Assembly: GCA_028824295.1 (NCBI GenBank)
Contig: JAPPED010000008.1
Location: forward strand, 1 to 64,000
Source of the DNA: Rhodospirillales bacterium
GTDB lineage: Bacteria > Pseudomonadota > Alphaproteobacteria > TMED109
Direction of reading: 5' to 3'
Length of the DNA: 64,000 nucleotides
Part shown: one piece after another, positions 52,044 through 63,300 of the stretch
Layout: each line of letters opens with the position of its first letter
How positions within the stretch are numbered: the first letter of the stretch is position 1
Notes under the pieces: model-generated
Database searches by the model: none
What the model saw: the letters and a program-made list of their open reading frames with translations, nothing else
What the model was told of the DNA's origin: nothing
Position numbers and translations under genes: made by a program

Positions 52044-53249
52044 CTATGCGCCCTTCAACAACCGGTCCAGCATGTCGAGCATCTCGGCGATCTCTACGTC
52101 AGACACGTTGAGCGCCGGCATGAAGCGAAGAGCGTCGGCGGCGGGGGCGTTGAGCAACAGTCGGTTCGCCAACGCCGCTTCGACCAGGGCAAATCCGTCC
52201 GTCCGCGGCCTCAGGTCGAGGGCGAGGAGCAGCCCGCGGCCGCGCACTCCGCCGAGTCCATGGTTCTCGCTGAGGGCCTCCAGGCCGCGCCGCAGCGTTC
52301 CCCCTGCATTCCGGACGCGGTCCAGAAAGCCCTCCGCAGTGAGCTGTTCGAGCACTGCGTTGCCGACCGCGGCCATGAGTGCGTTGCCGTTGAATGTGCC
52401 GCCCTGATCGCCGGGTTCGAAACAGCAGACCTGTTCCCGTGCGAGCAACGCGGCCAGCGGGGTTCCCGCGCCGATACCCTTGCCGAGCGTCAGGATGTCC
52501 GGCCGAACGCCGGCGTGCTCGAAGCAGAACAAGGCGCCGGTCCGTCCCATGCCGGTCTGGATCTCATCCAGGATCAGCAGGATTTCCCGCTGGTCGGCCA
52601 ACGAGCGCAGTGCCCGCAAGTACTCGTCGTCGGCAGGCCAGACGCCGGCCTCGCCCTGGATCGGCTCCAGCATGATGGCGACGGTCCTGTCCGTAATCGC
52701 CGCTTCCATCGCCCCCAGGTCGTTCACTGGCACTTTCGGAAACCCCGCCACCTTGGGCTCGAACAGCCCGTCCCAGGCGGCCTTGCCCGACGCGGACATG
52801 GTGGCGAGGGTCCGGCCATGGAAGCCGTGGACGGTGGTGATGATCTCGTGGGCGCCGCCGCGGTACCTTGCGCCCCATTTCCGCGCGAGCTTAATGGCCC
52901 CCTCATTGGCTTCCGCACCGCTGTTGGCGAAGAAGACCCGGTCCAGGCCCGCGGCAGCGGTCAACGCGCTCGCATAGCGCGTCAGTGGCTCGCTGTAGTA
53001 GGCGGGGCTGCAGGTCAGCAGCCTGGTCGACTGCTCGGCCAACACGTGGGCGATGGCCGGCGGGCAATGCCCGAGGCAGTTCACGGCCCAGCCCTGGACG
53101 AAATCCAGGTAGCGATTGCCGTCACTGTCCCACAGCCATCCCCCCCGCCCGCGCGTGAAGGTGATTGGGGGCCGCTGAGTGATTTCCATCAAGGCGCCGT
53201 AGGAACCGTGCGCCGTGCCGTCAGTCAGATGCTCTGCAATTGACGTCAT
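52044..53249 (-). CDS. Class III aminotransferase (acetylornithine transaminase-like)
   Basis: This 401-aa PLP enzyme is of the ArgD/omega-transaminase group. Motifs are [17 protein letters not shown], the aromatic [30 protein letters not shown] and the PLP lysine in [18 protein letters not shown]. It most resembles acetylornithine or succinyldiaminopimelate aminotransferase in arginine or lysine synthesis, but other omega-transaminases share the pattern. ATG 53249 follows GGAGAGGA. It is 202 bp upstream of the acetyltransferase on the same strand. Housekeeping-like genes here may be ICE cargo or chromosomal flank. Confidence 0.88.
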   Translation of the reverse strand: MTSIAEHLTDGTAHGSYGALMEITQRPPITFTRGRGGWLWDSDGNRYLDFVQGWAVNCLGHCPPAIAHVLAEQSTRLLTCSPAYYSEPLTRYASALTAAAGLDRVFFANSGAEANEGAIKLARKWGARYRGGAHEIITTVHGFHGRTLATMSASGKAAWDGLFEPKVAGFPKVPVNDLGAMEAAITDRTVAIMLEPIQGEAGVWPADDEYLRALRSLADQREILLILDEIQTGMGRTGALFCFEHAGVRPDILTLGKGIGAGTPLAALLAREQVCCFEPGDQGGTFNGNALMAAVGNAVLEQLTAEGFLDRVRNAGGTLRRGLEALSENHGLGGVRGRGLLLALDLRPRTDGFALVEAALANRLLLNAPAADALRFMPALNVSDVEIAEMLDMLDRLLKGA

Positions 53250-53720
53250 TGCCTTGTCCTCTCCGCTTGGGCCGCTGAGGACAAGGGCAGCAACACAGAC
53301 CCCCGCCTCTCGGCGACAGTCGCGGCTGCTTAGATTGTGGTGCTAGTGAACGAGCCTGCGACCGCCTATACGAAGGCGCGTCGTCGAGAAACGCGAATGC
53401 GGGTCCGTGGGCTCATGGCGGCAGACCCTAGATCGCTTGCCCGTCCCTGGCAAGGTTCGCCAGCAGGAACTCCCGCCTGGAAGGACCCAAGTACCTCCGG
53501 AGCTACCCCTGTGGCTATCGTCCAACGTGGCTCTTGGATTCCCATAAGCATGCCAAGACATTGTAGACACTAGGCGCAAAGCAACCGGCGGATGCCCGCC
53601 AGATGCGCCGGGCCTTGGCAAGCCTGCGTCCAGGCCCTTCGAGATCTCGCACTCCGTGCGGTCTGTCCGTCGCTACGGTCGCGTTGCTCCCACCCTTGTC
53701 CGGATCTCGCCCGGACGGTG
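53250..53720. other. Intergenic, no gene seen
   Basis: These 471 bp hold no ORF with a ribosome site and no tRNA or terminator recognised. The part near 53250-53300 should hold the promoter of the aminotransferase gene. Confidence 0.4.
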
Positions 53721-55163
53721 TCATGACAGGCTGCGGCCTGCCGCGATTGCGAGTTCCATGTCCGCGATCTCCACGAACGCCGCCGCGCGGTCGGCGCTGT
53801 CCGCGATCGCGCGGGCAGCTGCCAGGGCAAGGCCGCCCGTCCGCGCGGCCCCGTCCGGATCGCCTCCCCGCGCCTGGTGCGCCGCTACCTGTACGAGCGT
53901 TTGTGAACGGGCGCGGGCCGATTCGATATCGTGGGCCGTCGCAACTGCTTCGCCGACAGCGTCCCCACAGCACAAGGCGTCGCAGATATTGGCGAGCCAG
54001 CCGTCGTTCCCTCCTTCGCGTGCCAGCCGCCGCGCAATCGTGCGGGCCGCGACGGTGTCGCCCGCCATCGCCTGCGCCTCGGCGATGTCGCCAGCGTGCC
54101 AGTCGTATCCGTCGTCCGCCGCATCGCGCTTTGCCGCTGCTGTTGCCTCGGCGATCAAGTCCAGCGCCCCGACCCGGTCTCCGGCCCAAGCTTTCACGTT
54201 GGCAAGCTCGCAAAGCGCGCTCGCGAGGCAGCCGTCTCCGTCGATACGCCGCGCTGCGCGAAGAGCCTCGGCAAGGAGTAGCTCAGGATCCATCAGATTG
54301 CCCAGCCGTTGCTGGTTGCGTGCGATATGGGCGAGCGCGAACACGCGATCGCTGTTGTCCTCAGCCCCCCTTGCGGCCGTGAGCGCCTCCGCGACTGTGC
54401 GAGCAGCGCCCTGACGATCTCCGGTCGCGACCTGGACCCTGGTGATTGCGGTCAGGTGCACTGTGCGGTCGAACCCGTCCGCGAGCATCCGGGCGGTCCT
54501 CAGGGCCTCGACAACCGAAGCGGTAACACCTGCGGCGTCGCCCGCCTCGCCCTGCGTTCGGGCGATCGAAGCCAGACAGTGCGTCCGCTTGTCGATGTCG
54601 TTGGTCGCCCGTGCCGCGCCGAGGGCCGGCGCAAACGTTCCCGCCGACGTGGCGAGCGAGACAATGGCGCCGAGCGTACGGTCGCGCTTGCGACCGTCAG
54701 TCAGCTGTTCGGCGTGCGCCGAGGCGCCGGTGAAGTCACCGCCCGTTGCCTCGGCCAAGGCGAGCTCGGCCAGCGCGGAGAGACGAACCTCGTCGGCGAG
54801 CCCGGGGGTGATCGATGCGAGCGCCTCCGCCGCCGTCGCCCGCCACCCCTGCCGATCGCCGGTCTGCGCCTGGGCGCGCGCGATGCGGGCGAGTGAGAGC
54901 GCGCGTGCGCTGTCGTCCTCGATGTTCCTGGCACCGGCCAGCGCCGTCGCCAGAGTACTCGTGCAGCCCGGCGCGTCGCCGGTTCGCCACCGCAGCACTG
55001 CGACGCGCGCGAGAATGACGGCTCGCTCGGCGCCATCCTCGATCCGCTTGGCCGCGCGGGAGGCCTCGTCCAGGGCAAACCGGACGGACTGCAGCGATGC
55101 CGCTTGCGGCACCGAGGGGCGGGGCGTACCCGGCGGCGGAACCTCACCGGATTGCGGCGTCAT
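53721..55163 (-). CDS. Helical-repeat (TPR-like) protein
   Basis: This 480-aa, alanine-rich protein is built from about ten imperfect repeats of 38-42 residues, each with the pattern R-x-x-x-L-x-x-I-A-R-x-Q-A-x-x-G-D-x-x-G-A. Examples are ALSLARIARAQAQTGDRQGW, HLTAITRVQVATGDRQGA and FALAHIARNQQRLGN. This is a TPR-like scaffold for protein contacts. No catalytic domain or signal peptide is seen. ATG 55163 follows GGGAGA. It stands alone; function unknown. A role as a partner for neighbouring FRG or membrane proteins is possible but not shown. Confidence 0.7.
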   Translation of the reverse strand: MTPQSGEVPPPGTPRPSVPQAASLQSVRFALDEASRAAKRIEDGAERAVILARVAVLRWRTGDAPGCTSTLATALAGARNIEDDSARALSLARIARAQAQTGDRQGWRATAAEALASITPGLADEVRLSALAELALAEATGGDFTGASAHAEQLTDGRKRDRTLGAIVSLATSAGTFAPALGAARATNDIDKRTHCLASIARTQGEAGDAAGVTASVVEALRTARMLADGFDRTVHLTAITRVQVATGDRQGAARTVAEALTAARGAEDNSDRVFALAHIARNQQRLGNLMDPELLLAEALRAARRIDGDGCLASALCELANVKAWAGDRVGALDLIAEATAAAKRDAADDGYDWHAGDIAEAQAMAGDTVAARTIARRLAREGGNDGWLANICDALCCGDAVGEAVATAHDIESARARSQTLVQVAAHQARGGDPDGAARTGGLALAAARAIADSADRAAAFVEIADMELAIAAGRSLS

Positions 55164-55492
55164 CGATCAGTCTCCCTTGAAACCGCTCACAGTCGCACAC
55201 TGCGCGCCATTGCTGGCCCCGGAGAGCGCCGGCGAGGCTCCCCGTGTTTGGGCATTGAGGCCAGCCGGGAGGAGTGGAATCGAGGGGAGACGCGCGCTGC
55301 TGTCACCCGGCCATGGGCTGCGTGCAGGGCTTCGGTACGACTGCTCCGTTTTTGTTTGCGTTAGCCGGAAACGCGTTGCGTCCCGGGTGACGCAAGTCGG
55401 CCCGGGAGGTGCATATGCCGGCGCGAAGCGGAACCGTCCAAAGGGGGCGCGAGTGCCCGCATCGACGACCCGCGAACCCGCTCACGAGGAAT
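55164..55492. other. Intergenic, no gene seen
   Basis: These 329 bp between two minus-strand genes hold no gene, repeat or clear terminator that I can support. Confidence 0.4.
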
Positions 55493-56863
55493 TCACCGGC
55501 CGTGTTTCGTGTTGACGGCACGCGAAGCCTCGTCAAGACCCGGAAACAGGGTTTCACGAGTGATGTCCGCCATCGCCAGCTGGTCGAGGAGGTCCGCCTT
55601 CCTGGATTTCGGAATCTTCTGTAAGTAGTGATGGTAGTGGGGCAGTCCATCGTTCCATTTCAGTACTTCCGCCTCTTCGTACCGCTTGTGGAATGCGGAA
55701 ATCAGAAAAGCTCCCTGTTGAGCGCGGATGCGCTCGAACATCTGCTGTGGCTCCACCACGAACACGCAGTACAAGTCCCTCACATCGATCCGTTCTCGGA
55801 AATTCGGCTTTTCTTGATGAATAAAGTGATACAGCCGACGCATAGCCTTCTCGTATGTAATGTTTCGCGGATCATTTCGCATCAGGCTGACGCCCTTGCA
55901 GCCGAAAATGACGCCTTGCTCGTCCAGAGACAGTCTTGCGAAATTGGCGATGACGCTGATCGTGTCACTGTCGAATGACTTCACCAGACTGAAATCCTGC
56001 GTGGATACCTTGAAGCGTTTGGGAACGGCGAAGATGTGCAGGCGGCCATCTTCATCTGTGTGGGAATCCGGCATCTCAGCAGATCGGCATGCGTTGAACA
56101 GCCCGACCAGCGGATTGCGGGTTACGTCCAGCAGACGGGTCGTCAGGCCATGATGTTGCGCAAGTACCCAATGCGCCAAGGCTGAGTTCATCCCGACGAA
56201 ATCTTCGGGTCGTCGGGAGCGGAGATCAAGCAGCATCTCCCCTTCGTCCGCCGCGGGACTACGCCGCATAACGGCAGGGCGTAACGCCTCGAAGTCTGCA
56301 CACTCTCCACGAAAGTAGAATGTCACGTCGTCGTCCGGGAAATCGGCGTAGTGACGTCGAAGCGTTTGAAAGTCTTTGAACAAATCGGAGAGTTCTTTAA
56401 GTTCGGCATGTAACCTGGATTCGGCAATTCTCGCCGACCGGACTATCGGGGGACGCGAGTGCTCGGGCGGCTCCTCGTACAACTTGGCTCGCCACAGTTC
56501 CGTGTTTGTCAAATTGACCCCGATGAGGTCAGAGTGCGCCAAGTCCGTGCCCTGCAGTTTTGCGGAAGTCAGATTGGCACGATGAAACCTGCAATGTGAA
56601 AAATTGGAGTTTTCCAAGCAAGCCGTGCAAAAGCTCGCGTTCGAGAAATCTGAATTGTAGAAATTCGTGTGCCTCAGATCAGTCCAGGAGAAATCGATGC
56701 CTTCCAGAGGAAGCGACTGACCAGTTTCGAAATTGTACTTCCTGCGAAATTGGTCGCTTGCATTTAGATGCGACAGGTCCGGATTCACGCGTGTGGTTTG
56801 TCGCCAATCATTCCACGCTTTCGCTCCTTCGAGCAATTTGGTTACATGTTCAGGGTTACTCAT
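55493..56863 (-). CDS. Pentapeptide-repeat / FRG-domain protein
   Basis: This 456-aa protein starts ATG 56863 with a GGAG 11 nt upstream. Residues about 50-130 are pentapeptide repeats of the A(D/N)LXX type (GIDFSWTDLRHTNFYNSDFS, ANLTSAKLQGTDLAHSDLIG), which fold as a right-handed beta-helix. Residues about 175-330 form an FRG domain with VTFYFRGECADFEALRPAVMRR and LAQHHGLTTRLLDVTRNPLVGLFNA. FRG proteins are suspected ADP-ribosyltransferase-like toxins and occur in phage-defence islands. The pentapeptide part may mimic DNA or target an enzyme. The frame continues upstream to 56989, but that leader looks unlike protein. Confidence 0.78.
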   Translation of the reverse strand: MSNPEHVTKLLEGAKAWNDWRQTTRVNPDLSHLNASDQFRRKYNFETGQSLPLEGIDFSWTDLRHTNFYNSDFSNASFCTACLENSNFSHCRFHRANLTSAKLQGTDLAHSDLIGVNLTNTELWRAKLYEEPPEHSRPPIVRSARIAESRLHAELKELSDLFKDFQTLRRHYADFPDDDVTFYFRGECADFEALRPAVMRRSPAADEGEMLLDLRSRRPEDFVGMNSALAHWVLAQHHGLTTRLLDVTRNPLVGLFNACRSAEMPDSHTDEDGRLHIFAVPKRFKVSTQDFSLVKSFDSDTISVIANFARLSLDEQGVIFGCKGVSLMRNDPRNITYEKAMRRLYHFIHQEKPNFRERIDVRDLYCVFVVEPQQMFERIRAQQGAFLISAFHKRYEEAEVLKWNDGLPHYHHYLQKIPKSRKADLLDQLAMADITRETLFPGLDEASRAVNTKHGR

Positions 56864-57239
56864 GATTGCTTTGTCTCCAAGAGCATGGAAAGTGTCTACC
56901 AGCAACAATGGGACGACAACGGTCTGCTCATCGGCCGGTCGATGGTTTTTGACTGGACTGTGGCCAGTCGTGCCTGCAGGCTCTTGCATCGCCTGACGCC
57001 GAGCCCTCGAGTTTCCGGTCCAGATGGACGCAGCCGGAACTGGGCTGGATGGTGTGTCGCCGAGTCCGGGACTGGGCTGACTGAGAGAGAGGCCGGTTGC
57101 ACAGATGGGCGCTGCCTCCGGAATGTGGCGCCCGCTGCAAGCGGGATTGAGGGACGGACTGGCGATACAGTCGCCGACCGCCCGGACAAGCTGGGTGCGC
57201 GCCGTCTAGGCGCGACCAGTGCCGGGCGCCCACGACGGT

Positions 57240-57562
57240 CAATCCGGTCGGGGCGGGCGCTGCGCATGGCCGCCGCGGGCGCCCGGCGAAGCCAGTCCTT
57301 CGTCGGCGCCCGGCACCGTGCCCGACTCGCCCGGAAGGATGTCGCCGTCGCTGTCAACGCCACCGCGCGCGAACTCGCCTGCCTGATATACCTGATGGTC
57401 ACCCGCGGAGAGGAATACATCGAGAAGGCCGTCGAGGCTTGGGAGCAACAGCGCGCCGAGCGCACCCACGCCCACCTCGTCCGCAAGGATATAGCGCCCG
57501 GCAACGAACTGATCAGGCCCGCTGATGGTGACGGCCCTGCCGCAGCTGTCACAGCCGCTTAA
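57240..57562 (+). pseudogene. C-terminal remnant of a transposase (IS110-like)
   Basis: In one plus-strand frame, VAVNATARELACLIYLMVTRGEEYIEKAVEAWEQQR followed by a polar tail resembles the C-terminus of IS110-type transposases (pattern ATAHKLARxxYHMLxxG...Y). No start codon, catalytic DEDD part or terminal repeats are present, so it is a decayed remnant. Similarity is judged by eye. The rest of 56864-57623 shows no intact gene. Confidence 0.45.
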
Positions 57563-57623
57563 CGGATCTGTTACTTGAGAGAGAGTCCCATTGAAAGGGC
57601 TCCGGCAAACTCCTCTCGTGACG

Positions 57624-59900
57624 TCACCCTTGCGTCCCGCTCGCGGTCGGCTGCGGCGTGACGTCCAACACTTCTGCAATCTCCTCTAATAGCGTGACCA
57701 GCAATCTGTAGTCGAGGTCTTGCATCACCCGATCCATGATCGACAGGGTGTAGCTGGGCTCTGCGGAGCGCTCGGCCAAGTCCTGCGCCTGTCGACGCAG
57801 GCCGTGCGCGCCATGTGCCCGCACCTCCGGCTCCGGTGCCCCATCACGTTGCAAATGATCTCTGATGGCGGATTTCAATGCCTCCACGGTGCCAGACCCT
57901 GCTATCAAAGCAAGGGCCGCACATCCAGACAGTCCTCTCTCGAGTACCCCCCAGCCCGTAATGTACCGCCCTCCCTTGAAGGCCCACGATACGAGCATGC
58001 GGTCAACATCTACCGCGATGTCGTCGCAATCGCGCTCTCGTGCGTTCATCGCGGCTTCGAACAAAATCTCAGTCAGACCAAACGTTTCGACGAAGGTTAC
58101 TGTTTCCTCATCTTTCGGAATCCAGTCCAAGGTGGCTATCAGCCAACCGGCGTTCTTGCGCAGGTCCAGCCTGGTGTGGGGATCGCAGGCAGGCGCGTTC
58201 GAAGCCGCCAACAGGATTTCCGTAAAGCCTTGTATCCATTGAAACATATGTATCGTGAAATGAGATCTGACCGCAATGCTCTCGAGAAGTAACTCTTTCG
58301 TTGTCCGATAAAGGCCGTCCGACCATCCCTCCAGGTTACGTATGACCGTCCTTGCATTCTCATCGTCTGCTTCTGCCGCACCCGCGGCATTCACCAATTC
58401 TGTCAGATGTACGCGCAGGCTTTGCATGTCGGACGACGAGTAGTACGGAGCCAGCGTCGAAGCATGGATGTTCCCAATCGGCACGCTGGGAACCTTAAGC
58501 AGCAATTTCGCAACGAAGACGACGTTCTCATGCACCTTGCGAAGTGCATATGCTGCGTTGTGACTAGAGGACCGCAACAAGACGAATGTCAAGTGCGCAA
58601 GTTGCTGCACGCCCTCCAGCGACACAGGGCGATGACTCTCGCTGACACAAGTCGCGCCCGCAAGCGTGGCGACTTTCTCACTGAGCACTGCTGGGTAGTT
58701 TGCTTGTCCGGCGGCTAGGAATTGCTGTGCCGCTCTTCCCAAGAGACGCTGTCCCTCCATCAGGACGTCCGTCAGATTGTGTGGCACCACGGCCTGAATG
58801 GCGTTCGCCAGATATCCGGAAGCAAGCTGCGCATGGTATTTCTCCGCATGTGCATTTGCGTAATTGATACCGAGATATACCGGGACAAGCGCACCGATCG
58901 CCTGCAATGACTGTTCGATTTGCCGCTCATCACGGCGCCGAATGGCACCGTCCACGTTCTGGCGCAGATGCTCTAGGCTCTCAGTGATGAATGTGTCGCT
59001 CGCTAGTGGATTCTGGATGAGCAGGTTGTCGCTATAGAACGTCTTGCCCTTCGCTTCGACGTAGGCCGCATTGATGCCGATGACTGCGGTAAGCCCGCCA
59101 CTCGCCACTTCGTAATCGCCCTGCTCCGCATAACGCCGTGCGAACGCCATGGCGTATTGCACACTTCTCGACGCCTCGGCTGTCCAGTGCGGCCTGAGGC
59201 GGAAGAACATGGCCCGTGCAGCATCAGGCATGAGTTCCTTTTCTGACGGGTCGATCTCAGCTTGATCTTCGTCCACCAGCAAAGGTCTCACCCGTTCGAT
59301 CTGGTGAGCCCAGCGCCGCAGTTCTATGCGGGCATCGTCGAGAAGCATCTGGAGCTGATCCAAGGGATTGATAAGCCTCAGCGCTCGCCTGTAGGCATAG
59401 AGAAACAATGTCAAGATCAAGAGGATTGCCCACACCGACGCCACCAGCACTACAGCCAGGTTGTCCAGTTCAACGACAGTGGACAGGGAGGCCACGGACA
59501 CCGCCAACACAAAGGCGCTCGCGAATGCAAGGAGTAGATTGCGGTCCTCGCTGAACCGCCGGAATAGGCGATGCGGCATGCGTTCCACATTCACCTGCAT
59601 CGCGAACAGCACTAGCGATGTCACGATAGCGGTCGCCCCGATCAGCGCGGCCCCTGTGCTCACGAAGAGGTCTTGTACCCTCTGGACCGCTTGATCGCTG
59701 GCGAGCCGGGTTTCAAGCCACGCTTGAACACACGGAATTGGATACACGCTTGCCGCGACGAATATCACGAACGTTCCCGCGCCGATGGCCTTGCCATAGC
59801 GAACTCGATAGTGGCCAGCCTGGTGTTGGATCCTGTAGGCGGAGACCCAGAGCCTAGCGAGAAGCAGACTCCACGCTGTCGCTAACCGACGAAGGGTCAC
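57624..59900 (-). CDS. DUF2254-like membrane protein
   Basis: This 758-aa protein has about four transmembrane segments in the first 175 residues. The stretch ALIGATAIVTSLVLFAMQVNVERMPHRLFRRFSEDRNLLLAFASAF resembles the DUF2254 membrane region. A large cytoplasmic, helical C-terminal domain follows. No enzyme motif recognised. GTG 59900 is assumed, as the frame begins there. Function unknown. The gap upstream separates it divergently from the sacsin-like gene. Confidence 0.6.
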   Translation of the reverse strand: MTLRRLATAWSLLLARLWVSAYRIQHQAGHYRVRYGKAIGAGTFVIFVAASVYPIPCVQAWLETRLASDQAVQRVQDLFVSTGAALIGATAIVTSLVLFAMQVNVERMPHRLFRRFSEDRNLLLAFASAFVLAVSVASLSTVVELDNLAVVLVASVWAILLILTLFLYAYRRALRLINPLDQLQMLLDDARIELRRWAHQIERVRPLLVDEDQAEIDPSEKELMPDAARAMFFRLRPHWTAEASRSVQYAMAFARRYAEQGDYEVASGGLTAVIGINAAYVEAKGKTFYSDNLLIQNPLASDTFITESLEHLRQNVDGAIRRRDERQIEQSLQAIGALVPVYLGINYANAHAEKYHAQLASGYLANAIQAVVPHNLTDVLMEGQRLLGRAAQQFLAAGQANYPAVLSEKVATLAGATCVSESHRPVSLEGVQQLAHLTFVLLRSSSHNAAYALRKVHENVVFVAKLLLKVPSVPIGNIHASTLAPYYSSSDMQSLRVHLTELVNAAGAAEADDENARTVIRNLEGWSDGLYRTTKELLLESIAVRSHFTIHMFQWIQGFTEILLAASNAPACDPHTRLDLRKNAGWLIATLDWIPKDEETVTFVETFGLTEILFEAAMNARERDCDDIAVDVDRMLVSWAFKGGRYITGWGVLERGLSGCAALALIAGSGTVEALKSAIRDHLQRDGAPEPEVRAHGAHGLRRQAQDLAERSAEPSYTLSIMDRVMQDLDYRLLVTLLEEIAEVLDVTPQPTASGTQG

Positions 59901-60292
59901 AATGCCGCCCGGCCTCCACGCTTCGAACGCATCTTTATCCGTAAGCGTTCGTTCGGACCGTGGAGGTTCTGCGGAGTGGATGTCGTGGACCGCGGCAACG
60001 GCAGGAATTCTCTCGATTTTGCCCGCTCATAACACCTTCAGTTGGACATTTCCACGGCCCGAACGAGCGCGTCCTGCAAGGCAACGCCCCGGCGGAGGAG
60101 ACCGGGGTGGTTAGAAACGGCCGGCGCTCGGAACAGAACCGGACGGCGACGGGCTGCTTAGACGGCCGTCGTTAGGTCTGCTTGGCCCAACGTTGGTTCG
60201 ACCCCGGCAGAGCGGGACCGAGGGAGTTCGGTTCGCAGGTCCCCGGCGCCACCAGCTACGATTCACCGAAACAACAGAGAGAGAGGTGCGAC
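59901..60292. other. Divergent intergenic region
   Basis: These 392 bp lie between the minus-strand membrane-protein gene and the plus-strand ATPase gene. No ORF, repeat or promoter stands out. Confidence 0.35.
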
Positions 60293-60367
60293 ATGACGAT
60301 TGGCGTGCGTTCCGCGATGGTGCGATGCCAATATGGTTTGGGAGCTGGCTGCACGGCGCTGAAATGA
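60293..60367 (+). CDS. Possible 24-codon leader ORF
   Basis: ATG 60293 has an AGAGAGAGG stretch 6 nt upstream, the best ribosome site in the area. Its TGA (60365-60367) overlaps the ATG of the large ATPase ORF as ATGA. It could be a leader peptide that couples translation of the downstream gene. The peptide itself matches nothing known to me. Confidence 0.3.
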   Translation: MTIGVRSAMVRCQYGLGAGCTALK

Positions 60368-63300
60368 AGGGCAAGAAGAGCATGGACATAGATGCATCGT
60401 CGGCGAGGCAGAGCGCGAACGGGGAAATCGTCGGCCATTCGCTGGGCGAGATCCGCTCTTTCCTGGATGAGCTCAAGCACGGGAGCAGGAAGTACAAGAC
60501 GATCGCCAGCCTCAGTGGCCAGATCGCGGAGGCCTATCGAGGACGGTGCGTACTCGAGCTGCTGCAGAACGCGCACGACGCGTTGACCGCGGCATCTGGC
60601 GGCGATCGCGGGCAGATCACGTTCGTGCTGGAGACCGAACCCGCGCCGGTGCTTCTGATCGCGAACAGCGGCCGCGCGTTCGAGCGCAGGGACTTCAAGG
60701 GGCTCTGCCGGCTCGGACAGAGCCCCAAGGATCCGAACAGGAGCGTCGGCAACAAGGGACTCGGTTTCCGCAGCGTCCTCGAGGTGGCCTCGGCGCCGGA
60801 GATCTGGTCGACCGGCACCTCGGAGGCCGGTCCTGCATTCGTCTTCCGCTTCGATCCGCAGGTGCGTGAGCGGGTTGCCGATGTGCTGGCGGAACTGGAG
60901 GCAAGAGGACTCGGAACCCGTTCGCCGTTCGACCCGTCCGAGAGGCTCGTCGACTGGACCGAGGACCAACTGCAACGTTATCGCGACCGGTTGAGGGCGG
61001 AGGCATTGGACGGTCCCACGGAGGCGAAAGAGTACCTATCGCCGTACGACCTGCCATTGCCGATAGGGGAAAACCGCGAGGCCGTCGCCGAGCTGCTGCG
61101 CGACGGTCATGCAACCGTCGTGCGCCTGCCGCTCGACGGCGGTCGAACGGGGGACGTCGGCGATGCGGTCGCGTCGGTGCGGACGCAGCTGGAGAATCTA
61201 CTGGACGTCGCCACGACGCTGTTCCTGCCCCGGCTGAGGACGCTCGTCGTGGCCATCGACGGCCGTCGGAGGACGGTTCGGCGGAGAGTGCTTACGGCGG
61301 AGGCATTCGGCGAAGTCGGATGCGGACGGTGGGAGAGGGTGGGGATCTCGTGCTCGGATGCCGGGGAGGAGTCGGCGGCGGCCGCGCGGTTTCTAGTGTG
61401 GACCCGTACGCTCGGCGGCAGCGCCGATCCGAAATGGGCGGCCCGCATCGGCGACGCCGTGCGGCACCTGCCGAACAAGTGGCCCGAGGTCGACTCCGTG
61501 CAGGTGGGCGTGGCCGTGCAGGAGGGGGAGGTCAGCGCCGCGGGCCGGTTCGTGATCTTCCTGCCGACCGAGATGGCGACGGGAACTGGGGCGCACATCA
61601 ACGCACCGTTCTTCGGATCCCTGGACCGCCGCCGGATCCGGTTCGAGGACGAGTACAACCGGTTGCTCCTCGACTGCGTGGTGGATCTTTCCCTGGACGT
61701 GATCGGGGATCTGGCGGCAGGTGAACCCGAGGAGGCCAGCGGGCGGACGATAGTCGACATTCTCTCGTCGGACGGCGAGGTCGGCGAAACCGGCGAGACC
61801 ATGCTGGCGCTGCTGCGCGATCGGGCGGCCGTGCTAGGCGATCCACTCGCCGGGCGCCGGCTGATGCTGTGCGACGACGGTTGGGCCGTCCCCACGGAGG
61901 CGAGAACGATGCCCGAGGTGGCAGAGGGTCTGACGATACGCGCGCCGGACTGGCGGGGGAGCGCGGCGTTCAGGGTGATTTCCCCTGCGCTCGAGGGGCG
62001 CCGGTCCGAGGTTGAAACCGTCCTCGAGGGGCTCGACGGGTCAGTGGAGCCGACACCCGCGGAGTGGGTGGGGACGGTCGAGCGGGTGGCGCACTGCGTG
62101 CAGTCGGGAGAGATCGACGCGAATTGGGACAGCTACCTGACGGCGGTGATCAGCGTGCTGCCGTGGAAACTCATCAGGATCAACAGGCCCGGTGGCGTCG
62201 ATGCGCTCGCGTCCGCGAGCTTTCTCCCAGTCCAGGACGGACGCCTGATCAGCGCGGATGGCCCTGCCCGGGTCTTCTTCCAGCCGGTGAGGGGGATCGA
62301 CGAGGAGGCGGACTTGGTCGACACCGTACCCGACTCCCTGACGCAGCGGATCGCGTTCGTCCATGATGACGTCGTCCTGACGCACGAAGAGGGGTCGCGC
62401 CGACGGAGCACGGAAGTGCACAAGTTCCTCGACGGCCGGTTCGCAAGAGGATTCCGGCGCGAGGAGATCCTCCGGGAGGTCGTGCTGGCGGCGGTGCCGC
62501 CGACGCCGGCGGCATTCGGGAGCGAGGAGGCAGCGCTGTGCGCGGAACTGCTGGGCTGGACGCTGGGGTTGCTCGGCGAGGACCCGCCGGAGCCGGTGCT
62601 CGCGCTGCTCGAGGACCTGCCGGTGGCGTGCGGCGGCGGGTGGCGCTTGGCGCGGGAAGCCAGCTTCGGCGCCGGCTGGCCGGGAAGATCCGGCGAAGAC
62701 CTGCGCACGCTCTGGGAGGAGCTGGACGGGGAGGCGGGCGGGCGCCTGCGAGCGGCTGCGCTGCTGGATCCCGGGGATCCGCGATGGGGTGTCGATGTCG
62801 GGCGGTGGGCGGACCTCTTCGCACGCATCGGCGTCGCCAGGGGTCTTCGCCTGAGACCGGCGGACCGGCTGCGGTTCCGGATGGCGCAGTACGACTACGA
62901 CCTTCCGAGGACCGCCCCATCCGGAGTGCCCCCTGAGGCCTGGGAGGCGTGGCGGGTCGCCGTGCGTCCGGAGGCCTCGCCTGAATACGTGGGTCAATTC
63001 GACTACCGCCTCGAGGGCATCCTGGATCTGCCCGAACTGCATGGCTGCGGCGACCTGAGCCAAGGGGCTCGCCGGGTGTTCTCGCGGCTCGTCGTAGATT
63101 CGATGCGGGGGTGGCCCGCCGGCTGGGAGCGGGTCACTGTGCGGAAGGTGAGCGGCGAAGCCAGCGAGCGGCGGATCACCTCGCCTCTCAAGCACTGGCT
63201 GGGCTCGACGCCGTGGCTTTCGGACGGTGTCGGTGGGGAGCGCGTCCTCTCGGATCGCTGGCTGGTGCCGGTGTCGCTGCTCCAGGGCCAGCGCGAGCGG

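Noticed and set aside
52035-53243. 402-codon plus-strand frame opposite the aminotransferase
   Set aside because: The minus strand has all class III aminotransferase motifs; this frame is its shadow.
60180-60290. tRNA-like GGTTCGA box
   Set aside because: No cloverleaf can be drawn around it.
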